The position numbers and the translations under genes were made by a program. From Gammaproteobacteria bacterium (lineage in GTDB: Bacteria; Pseudomonadota; Gammaproteobacteria; GRL18): a DNA stretch of 10,603 nt. Below are positions 1 through 5,203 of this stretch, piece after piece (position 1 is the stretch's first letter; each line of letters begins with the position of its first letter). Below the pieces are notes generated by a model, which was given only the letters and a program-made list of their open reading frames with translations, was not told where the DNA came from and ran no database searches. The stretch spans positions 1 through 10,603 of the forward strand of contig DAOVUK010000057.1 of assembly GCA_030632625.1 (NCBI GenBank), given 5' to 3'.

Positions 1-4
1 AAAA

Positions 5-138
5 AATAAATGTTCCAGTTTTACTTGCCCTTTTATCCAGCTTCTGTGTTGTAATAAAGGTTGCGTAGGCTGACTATGCGCCCTTTATCACGCCTTGAAT
101 CTGAATAAAATTGCTGCGTAAAACTTGGAAAATTTATT
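5..138. repeat. Imperfect long inverted repeat, possibly MITE- or REP-like
   Basis: The outer arms 5-24 and 118-138 are reverse complements at about 19 of 21 positions. The inner arms 51-68 and 74-91 match at 14 of 18, around a 5-nt loop (GCTGA). Both pairs centre at about position 71, so this is one symmetric structure of about 134 bp. I see no ORF in it and no clear target-site duplication. Part of the right arm, CTTGGAAA (124-131), can also pair perfectly with TTTCCAAG (140-147), so two alternative folds exist. It could be a small non-autonomous repeat element or the end of an upstream gene's 3' region; the sequence alone does not decide. Confidence 0.6.
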
Positions 139-154
139 ATTTCCAAGGCCCTAA

Positions 155-195
155 CCTTTCTCTTCCATTCTTTTATAAAGAATGGAAGAGAAAGG
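155..195. repeat. Perfect 19-bp inverted repeat with 3-nt loop
   Basis: Positions 155-173 pair without mismatch with 177-195 around the loop TAT. An RNA copy would form a very stable hairpin. Neither side has the T-run of a classic intrinsic terminator, so a terminator role is possible but not shown. It lies 97 bp upstream of the cytochrome start and could act as a transcript end for an unseen upstream gene, an mRNA 5' structure, or a protein-binding palindrome. Confidence 0.7.
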
Positions 196-203
196 GTTTA
201 TTT

Positions 204-253
204 AAATACCTCTTGCGATTAACACTTTTAATAAAAGTAAAGAGGGGGTATTT
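204..253. repeat. Nested inverted repeat upstream of the cytochrome gene
   Basis: AAATACC (204-210) pairs with GGTATTT (247-253). CCTCTT (209-214) can alternatively pair with AAGAGG (240-245). Inside is a perfect small hairpin, ACTTTT-AAT-AAAAGT (224-238). With the two structures before it, this fills the 291 bp ahead of the cytochrome gene with hairpins. It ends 38 bp before the start codon, so it probably lies in or near the promoter or leader. I recognise no FNR, ArcA or sigma-54 site here. Confidence 0.45.
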
Positions 254-291
254 CAATAAGCTGTTTTTCTAAATGAGTAATCTATTTCAAT

Positions 292-2253
292 ATGCAGATA
301 TCTAAAATTTTATCCCCGTTTTTTTCTATCGCTTTGATTTTGTCAGCCAGTTTTTTATTCAGTGGCAGTGCTCTTCAGGCAAAATCATTTCCTGATTCAG
401 ATTGTACCGAATGTCATGGTGAACGGGGTTTTAGTGTCCCCCTGGGTGAACACGGTGAGTTAGGAAAAAAAGAGCTTTTTATTGATACTGATTTTTTTAA
501 GAACAGCGTTCATGGCAAGAACCAATGTACAGATTGTCATACTGATATTGAAGAAGTACCTCATCGTAAAGGAGAATTAGCTTCAGTTGACTGTGTCACT
601 TGTCATGAACAACTGGCTGAAAATGATACCACCGCCAGTAAACGCCGTAATTCAATCTTTGGCGGCTCACCACCTAAACGGGTTGTTACCTATACACAGG
701 ACTATCAGGTCTCTGCTCATGGTGACCAGAGCATCGGCAACAATGCTGCATGTTCTACCTGTCACACCGCCCACTATGTGTATCCATCAGAAGATAGCCG
801 GGCCAATACTCATCGTTTAAATTCACCCGGGGTCTGTGGTGCCTGTCATGAGAAAGCTCTAAAACAGTACCGTCAATCCATGCACGGTGCGGCATTAAAA
901 ACACCCTGGAAAGGTGACTCGGCAACCTGTACTGACTGCCATAGTTCACACCAGATCAGTGATATTAAAAAGCTGCCTGCACACCGGATCATTACCGAAG
1001 GCTGTGGTGAATGTCATCAGGATGAACTCGATGGCTACATGGCCAGTCCTCACGGTCAGCTCGCCTGGCATGGTAATGAAGATGCCCCCAGATGTGTTGA
1101 TTGTCATGATAGCCATACAATTACTCATGTTAACCAATCAACATCTCCCGTCAATGAGAAAAACCTGGTTGAAACCTGTAAAAAATGTCATGAAAATGCC
1201 AATGAAAATTTTGTAAAATATCATCCACACGGAACCACACGAAACTTTGAAAAATACCCTGAACTGTGGATCCTCGGCAAAGGCATGGGCGCATTAGTCA
1301 TTGTTGTTTTGGTTTTTTTCTATCTGCACTCTGTTTTATGGTTCTGGCGTGAGAAGAAAGAGCGCCCTGTTATTTATCAGCATAGTGAGTCACGTAGTTA
1401 TCCAATACGTATTAAGCCTGAAAAAAAGCATAGCGGCATTTATTTCCAACGTTTCCCATGGTACTGGCGTGTCAACCACTGGATGCTGGCACTATCACTT
1501 ATGTTTCTGGTATTTACCGGCATGGTTGTTATGTACCCTAATACCGTTTGGGCAATGACTTTGGTGCCGATGATGGGCGGTACTGGGATCCTTAAAGTTC
1601 TGCACCATTGGGTCGGAATGATTTTCTTACTGGCTATCTTCGGACATGCCGCTGTTGTCCTGTTTAATATATTCAAAAAAGGTGATTTTGACTGGTTTGG
1701 TCCCGATTCCTTATTACCCCGTATGAAAGACTGGGAAGATATGAAAGGTCAATTCCGCTGGTATTTCGGCAAAGGTAAACAACCCCGTTTTGATCGCTGG
1801 ACGTATTGGGAAAAATTTGATTACTGGGCTGTTTACTGGGGTGCTTTTGTTATTGGCTTGTCGGGTTTTATGCTATGGTTTGCTGATGAAATTGGTCAGT
1901 ATCTGCCTGGCTGGATCTTTAACCTGGCCACCATTGCTCATGGTCTGGAAGCATTTTTAGCCGTACTGACACTGTTTGTGGTGCACTTCTTTAATAACCA
2001 TTTCCGACCAGCCAAATTCCCTCTTGATACAGTGATGTTTACCGGCTCATGGGATCTGGAAGAATTAAAAGAAGAACGTCCGGAAGAATATGAACGCCTC
2101 AAAGCATCGGGTGAGCTGGAAAAACGCCTGGTAAAAGGTCCGTCAAAACAATGGAATATTATTTCTCATATCCTTGGTTTTACCTTACTTGGCATAGGAC
2201 TCATTCTACTGATTCTTGTTATTGACGGCTTTCTGACCAGAGGCTTGTTCTAG
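292..2253 (+). CDS. CbcL-like nonaheme cytochrome c / cytochrome b fusion
   Basis: Probable inner-membrane quinol-linked oxidoreductase exchanging electrons between the quinone pool and periplasmic carriers. Residues 7-28 form a signal peptide or membrane anchor. The periplasmic part (about 29-328) has nine CXXCH heme c motifs starting at Cys 38, 79, 101, 154, 182, 213, 238, 268 and 296, plus extra His (for example in SVHG, SAHG, SMHG, SPHG) as likely distal ligands. The C-terminal part has about six membrane segments (332-350, 398-417, 437-460, 512-533, 544-567, 624-646). His396, His438/439, His452, His550 and His565 are candidate heme b ligands, as in FdnI/HydC-type cytochrome b. Nine hemes c fused to an FdnI/HydC diheme b domain is the layout described for Geobacter CbcL. 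No partner subunit gene lies next to it, so it may act alone. The Shine-Dalgarno is weak, but the signal peptide begins directly at this ATG. Direction of electron flow and physiological acceptor are unknown. Confidence 0.88.
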   Translation: MQISKILSPFFSIALILSASFLFSGSALQAKSFPDSDCTECHGERGFSVPLGEHGELGKKELFIDTDFFKNSVHGKNQCTDCHTDIEEVPHRKGELASVDCVTCHEQLAENDTTASKRRNSIFGGSPPKRVVTYTQDYQVSAHGDQSIGNNAACSTCHTAHYVYPSEDSRANTHRLNSPGVCGACHEKALKQYRQSMHGAALKTPWKGDSATCTDCHSSHQISDIKKLPAHRIITEGCGECHQDELDGYMASPHGQLAWHGNEDAPRCVDCHDSHTITHVNQSTSPVNEKNLVETCKKCHENANENFVKYHPHGTTRNFEKYPELWILGKGMGALVIVVLVFFYLHSVLWFWREKKERPVIYQHSESRSYPIRIKPEKKHSGIYFQRFPWYWRVNHWMLALSLMFLVFTGMVVMYPNTVWAMTLVPMMGGTGILKVLHHWVGMIFLLAIFGHAAVVLFNIFKKGDFDWFGPDSLLPRMKDWEDMKGQFRWYFGKGKQPRFDRWTYWEKFDYWAVYWGAFVIGLSGFMLWFADEIGQYLPGWIFNLATIAHGLEAFLAVLTLFVVHFFNNHFRPAKFPLDTVMFTGSWDLEELKEERPEEYERLKASGELEKRLVKGPSKQWNIISHILGFTLLGIGLILLILVIDGFLTRGLF

Positions 2254-2298
2254 TACTTAAACACATTAAATTTGGCTGTTTATATTTTCGTACTTGTA

Positions 2299-2486
2299 TC
2301 GGTTTACTACCGAAGCGGACGAAGTCCTCAGTTGTATGTTTCTATGTTTTTAAGTTTTTATGTTAAAAGCAAGAGATAAAGAGCATGGGCTCAGCCATAA
2401 AGCTTAAGAACTGCTTTTGACTTTTCTTTTGACATATAACTTACAACTTATAAACATAAAAACTGTCTGCTTCGGCAGTAAACCGA
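2299..2486. repeat. Long imperfect inverted repeat in the 2254-2600 gene-free gap
   Basis: The ends 2299-2316 and 2469-2486 are reverse complements at 17 of 18 positions. Pairing continues inward with small gaps (CAGTT...ATGTTT...AAGTT...ATGT..AAAAG on both arms), including 2362-2371 with 2412-2421 at 9 of 10. The whole 188 bp can fold as one hairpin or cruciform centred near 2392. Each tip also folds alone: TCGGT-TTACT-ACCGA on the left, and CTGC-TTCG-GCAG (a UUCG tetraloop, 2467-2478) on the right. It holds no ORF. It could end the cytochrome transcript, be a small repeat element, or both. The remainder of 2254-2600 is AT-rich and presumably includes the promoter of the next gene. Confidence 0.65.
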
Positions 2487-2566
2487 CATATTAAGGTCGA
2501 AAAAATGTGTAAAACCATTTTTTAATTTACGAATCAACAATCATTTTTTAAATTTTCTGCTAGTAT

Positions 2567-2578
2567 TAACTTAAGTTA
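2567..2578. promoter_or_regulatory. 12-bp perfect palindrome upstream of the phosphatase gene
   Basis: TAACTTAAGTTA is self-complementary and lies 22 bp before the start at 2601. A dimeric regulator could bind such a site, but an AT-rich 12-mer palindrome can arise by chance and no regulator gene is nearby. Low-confidence operator candidate. Confidence 0.2.
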
Positions 2579-2600
2579 GTTTAGTGGTTGTGGATTATAT

Positions 2601-3236
2601 ATGATGAAAAAAATTTGGTTGATCCGTCATGGTGAAAGTCTGTCAAACGTTGGAGAAAGAACCAATTATCCTCATCTTGTGGGCCTGACTTCGCGAGGTG
2701 AATTACAAGCGTGTGAAGTAGCTGACAAGATCACAAAAAAACCAGATTTAGTTATTTATACGCCATACATCAGAACGCAGCTGTCTGCAAAACCTTTACT
2801 GGAAAAATTTCCCACGGCCGTGACTGAAGAATGGCCATTACAGGAATTCACCTATCTTAATCCTGAAAAATATCACGGGACGACACGTTATGAGCGTAAG
2901 GCTGAGAAACTCATTTATTGGAGCAACTGCGATCCCACATATTCTGATGGCGATGGTTCAGAGTCATACAATGATTTCCTGGCACGTATTGAAAGGGGCA
3001 TCAAGCAGCTTAAAAATCAAAATGGGTTTGTCGTTGTGTACACTCATGGACATGTGATTCGTGCCATGCTCTGGTACTTATTTTTGATACAAATAAAGCA
3101 TGATGAAGACAGGTTTAAACGTTACTGCCATCTTCGGCAGGCATTATCTATTCCTAATGGCGCGATAATAAAATTAGATTTTAATAACCCCGAAGCAAAA
3201 ATGTCTGAGATACTCACGGAGCATCTCAGTAGTTAA
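2601..3236 (+). CDS. Histidine phosphatase family protein (phosphoglycerate mutase-like)
   Basis: Cytoplasmic histidine (acid) phosphatase of the phosphoglycerate mutase superfamily. The N-terminal LIRHGES motif carries the phospho-accepting His10 with Arg9. Arg58 lies in the usual second-Arg position. Glu82 or a nearby acidic residue may be the proton donor. The second catalytic His is His149 in VYTHGH. The full 211-residue length suits small single-domain members such as SixA/PhoE/CobC-like enzymes. Substrate cannot be read from sequence. Two adjacent ATGs (2601 and 2604) are possible; the weak GGA at 2592-2594 is 6 nt from the first and 9 from the second. The NUDIX gene follows after 22 bp, so the two are probably cotranscribed and may act on related phosphorylated metabolites; that link is inference. 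Confidence 0.85.
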   Translation: MMKKIWLIRHGESLSNVGERTNYPHLVGLTSRGELQACEVADKITKKPDLVIYTPYIRTQLSAKPLLEKFPTAVTEEWPLQEFTYLNPEKYHGTTRYERKAEKLIYWSNCDPTYSDGDGSESYNDFLARIERGIKQLKNQNGFVVVYTHGHVIRAMLWYLFLIQIKHDEDRFKRYCHLRQALSIPNGAIIKLDFNNPEAKMSEILTEHLSS

Positions 3237-3258
3237 TAAATCCTGAAAAGAGTCAACA

Positions 3259-3843
3259 ATGGGCGCTGGAGTCATACCATTTACAGTACACAGGCAGCAG
3301 GTTCTCTTTCTGTTTCAGAAAGTATTCAGCGGCCGTAAAACTGGGTATTTCATTGACTTTGGCGGCGGCATCAATGAAGGGGAAACATATCAGCACGCTG
3401 CAGCGAGAGAATTTGTAGAAGAAACTGAAACCATGTTCTTTGCTGAAAGTATTGAAGATATTAAAATGGCAGAAAAAACACCCGCACGAATCGCCCGGCA
3501 ATTGTCTGTTGTGACTAAGCTGTTTGATCGCACCTTACAACAAAATCCCAACTGGTGGTGTCAGCGAGAAGTGGGAAACAAGCTCCCTCCCAAGGACTGG
3601 AAAACTTTTTTTATCGAAGTTGACTATCAGGACTTGAGTATAATCAATCAGGAGTGGCAAGCAGAAGATGGACGGCAAACCCGTTTTTCCAAACGCAGGG
3701 AGTTGCACTGGATTGATGCTGATCTTTTGTTGTTTATTTACCAGCAGCAGCCTGAAAAATTATGGAAAAGAGTTCGCCAGCTGGTAAATGCCCGCTCAAT
3801 TGTTGAGGCGATAAAACGAGAGAAATGCATTGCTGCAAACTAA
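3259..3843 (+). CDS. NUDIX hydrolase
   Basis: Probable cytoplasmic hydrolase of a nucleoside-diphosphate-linked substrate. The NUDIX box spans residues 36-58: Gly36, Glu42, then Arg50-Glu51-Phe-Val-Glu54-Glu55, which supplies the metal-binding glutamates. The usual Gly near the end of the box (REUXEEXGU) is replaced by Glu57, a departure from consensus but not at a metal ligand. The region before it (GGG at 35-37) is typical. The C-terminal half (about 70-194) is rich in Trp and Arg (Trp99, Trp100, Trp115) and suggests no substrate to me. At 194 residues it is longer than minimal MutT (about 130). A GAAAAGAG ribosome-binding sequence sits at 3245-3252. It is the second gene of the unit with the histidine phosphatase. 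Its stop TAA overlaps the end of fipA on the other strand. Confidence 0.82.
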   Translation: MGAGVIPFTVHRQQVLFLFQKVFSGRKTGYFIDFGGGINEGETYQHAAAREFVEETETMFFAESIEDIKMAEKTPARIARQLSVVTKLFDRTLQQNPNWWCQREVGNKLPPKDWKTFFIEVDYQDLSIINQEWQAEDGRQTRFSKRRELHWIDADLLLFIYQQQPEKLWKRVRQLVNARSIVEAIKREKCIAAN

Positions 3844-4268
3844 TCAGACTCAGATTGCTGACCATGTACCATAATTAAAAGTTCTGCCTCACCGAGAGAC
3901 ATTTCACAATTTTCCACCAGCTCATCAACCGTTGCACCTTTATGCACCAGGGCAATCGCCTGCTGCATTGAATGCGAGCCCTGATCTTTCAGATCAAACT
4001 CTTCCTGGCGATCATCCAGTTCACGAAGTTGCCCGGCCAGCTGATTAATTCGCTTACCAACACCATAGGCAGCACTGGTCATGGTTTGTAATTCATGTGA
4101 CAGTTCTTTGATTTGCTGCTGCTGCAGGGCAATAAATTGTTTTAATTGTTTAAGTTCTGAATCAGAAGTACGAAGGGACTTGCTTAAGCCTTTGACACAA
4201 AAAGCAAGGTATATAAAAAGTATTAATAAGACGGCAATTGTGCCAAAAAGAACTGCAGTGATAGCCAT
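3840..4268 (-). CDS. fipA: DUF2802 membrane protein, FlhF interaction partner FipA
   Basis: Small single-pass inner-membrane protein of 142 residues. A membrane segment at about 4-24 is followed by a Gln/Leu-rich coiled coil (about 35-90) and the C-terminal DUF2802 domain (about 68-136), which ends in a helix-turn-helix-like stretch (KGATVDELVENCEMSLGEAE). DUF2802 proteins next to the chemotaxis operon in Vibrio, Shewanella and Pseudomonas have been described as FipA, which works with FlhF and HubP to place the polar flagellum. From memory, Gly110, Glu126 and Leu129 of Vibrio FipA matter for FlhF binding; Gly111, Glu127 and Leu130 here would be the equivalents. It is the last gene of the cheW unit, 19 bp after the small charged ORF. 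Its TAG stop shares bases with the TAA stop of the convergent NUDIX gene. No strong Shine-Dalgarno is visible, so translation may be coupled to the upstream ORF. Confidence 0.82.
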   Translation of the reverse strand: MAITAVLFGTIAVLLILFIYLAFCVKGLSKSLRTSDSELKQLKQFIALQQQQIKELSHELQTMTSAAYGVGKRINQLAGQLRELDDRQEEFDLKDQGSHSMQQAIALVHKGATVDELVENCEMSLGEAELLIMVHGQQSESD

Positions 4269-4287
4269 TTAGTCAAATTTATCCGGA

Positions 4288-4518
4288 TCAGACATATTCA
4301 TCAATATGGCCTACTGTAACATTTTTTTCGTCAATATTCACACGCTTTTGCTGCTCGTCATCATCAGAATCTTTTTTTAACTGCTCGTCATCATCAGGCT
4401 GATCGTCCTGTTTCTGCTGTTTCAGTTTTTTTTCTTTCTCTTCGTTTGGATAATGCCGTTTTTCCCTGACTAGCGGCGTTGGTGAAACCGGGCTCATCGG
4501 TGAAATATCGCCTGCCAT
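4288..4518 (-). CDS. Small charged, probably disordered protein between cheW and fipA
   Basis: I do not recognise a family for this 76-residue ORF. It is probably a real gene: a near-perfect Shine-Dalgarno (GGAGGT, complement of 4524-4529) sits 5 nt before the ATG, and it lies tightly between cheW (27-bp gap) and fipA (19-bp gap) on the same strand. Three zones are visible: a Pro/Ser-rich start (ISPMSPVSPTP, residues 5-15), a Lys/Asp/Glu/Gln-rich middle (17-60), and a short C-terminal tail ending HIDEYV. The middle has two DDDEQ units (42-46, 52-56) ten residues apart, matching a 17-bp direct repeat in the DNA. No membrane segment, signal peptide or Cys is present. The composition suggests an unfolded linker or docking peptide; position suggests a role in the polar chemotaxis/flagellar hub, which is inference. 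Confidence 0.7.
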   Translation of the reverse strand: MAGDISPMSPVSPTPLVREKRHYPNEEKEKKLKQQKQDDQPDDDEQLKKDSDDDEQQKRVNIDEKNVTVGHIDEYV

Positions 4519-4523
4519 TATAC

Positions 4524-4529
4524 ACCTCC
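4524..4529 (-). promoter_or_regulatory. Strong ribosome-binding site of the small charged ORF
   Basis: Read on the minus strand this is GGAGGT, 5 nt before the ATG at 4518. It is one of the best Shine-Dalgarno matches in the window and the main evidence that the 76-residue ORF is translated. Confidence 0.75.
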
Positions 4530-4545
4530 AATTACATATAAGGCC

Positions 4546-5028
4546 CTAAAACATATCCATATCAGCCCATTCATCATCATTAAGGACTTTATCAACCGAC
4601 ACTAATATCAGCAATTCACCATCTCTGCTATGCACTCCCTGGATATATTTTGAACTATCATCATTGCCGACATTAGGGGTAATTTCAATTTGGGATTTGA
4701 GGATATCAGCCACTTCAGCAATACTATCAACCAGCAAACCTAAAGTCTGACTATTATTTTCTATAATAATAATTCTTGATTCTTCGTTGGTTTCATTTGA
4801 TGCTAAGCCAAAACGTGAACGGGTATCAACCACAGTGACAACATTGCCTCGAAGATTAATAATGCCCAGCACATAGTCGGGTGCGCCAGGTACGGGAGCA
4901 ATTTCTATGTCACGTAAAACTTCCCTGACCTGCATTACATTTATACCGTATTTTTCACCATCCAGCATAAATGTAACCCATTGAGTCAAAGGGTCAACAA
5001 TCATATTATCATCATAATCATATTCCAT
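4546..5028 (-). CDS. cheW: Chemotaxis coupling protein CheW
   Basis: Adaptor that links chemoreceptors to the CheA kinase in the cytoplasmic chemosensory array. The single CheW domain fills residues about 13-150: the first beta-barrel begins QWVTFMLDGEKYGI, the conserved NLRG is at 58-61 (Arg60), and VVTVVDTRSRFGL and LGLLVDSIAEV follow in the usual order. At 160 residues it has normal CheW length, with a short acidic N-terminus (EYDYDD) and an acidic tail (DDEWADMDMF). The start is supported by GAGGAC (complement of 5034-5039) 5 nt upstream. It is the first gene of the cheW, small ORF, fipA unit, 162 bp after parP, with a sigma-28 promoter in that gap. Confidence 0.95.
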   Translation of the reverse strand: MEYDYDDNMIVDPLTQWVTFMLDGEKYGINVMQVREVLRDIEIAPVPGAPDYVLGIINLRGNVVTVVDTRSRFGLASNETNEESRIIIIENNSQTLGLLVDSIAEVADILKSQIEITPNVGNDDSSKYIQGVHSRDGELLILVSVDKVLNDDEWADMDMF

Positions 5029-5109
5029 GATTAGTCCTCAAAATTTCAAAAAATTATGGCCTGGAACCCGGGAAATAATAACGATTAATTTCCGAGCCTC
5101 TTAAAACTC

Positions 5110-5136
5110 TTATCAGCACATTATCCATAAAGTTTA
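5110..5136 (-). promoter_or_regulatory. Flagellar sigma-28 (FliA) promoter of cheW
   Basis: On the minus strand the sequence reads TAAACTTT, an 11-nt spacer, then GCTGATAA. The enterobacterial FliA consensus is TAAAGTTT-N11-GCCGATAA, so 14 of 16 defined bases match at the exact spacing. The predicted start is near 5103, giving a leader of about 75 nt before the cheW ATG at 5028. It sits in the only gap above 100 bp within the minus-strand gene run. It would let cheW, the small ORF and fipA be expressed as late flagellar genes apart from the cheA-parP message. Confidence 0.8.
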
Positions 5137-5189
5137 GTGTATGAATAACATTTTTTGAAGGGGCTTATGATAAATTTATTTCAACTTTA

Positions 5190-5203
5190 GCTAAGAGCTT
5201 AGC
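5190..5203 (-). terminator. Weak hairpin at the parP stop codon
   Basis: GCTAAG and CTTAGC form a near-perfect palindrome that includes the parP TAG stop. The loop is short and the following sequence has no T-run, so it is a weak candidate for pausing or partial termination ahead of the cheW promoter. Confidence 0.2.

Noticed and set aside
155..195. Perfect palindrome considered as a definite rho-independent terminator
   Set aside because: Neither strand has a T-run after the stem, so I record it only as an inverted repeat.
755..949. Minus-strand open frame inside the cytochrome gene
   Set aside because: It opposes a well-supported multiheme gene, has no recognisable domain and is a by-product of the codon pattern. 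The same holds for 946-1137, 1440-1676 and the plus-strand frames at 587-820, 914-1216 and 1301-1558.
1486..1502. TGGCAC sequence resembling a sigma-54 -24 element
   Set aside because: The -12 element is not TTGC at the right spacing, and it lies deep within the cytochrome coding sequence.
4081..4272. Plus-strand 63-residue frame antisense to fipA
   Set aside because: It is Cys/Ser-rich with no ribosome-binding site, and it mirrors the coiled-coil codons of fipA.
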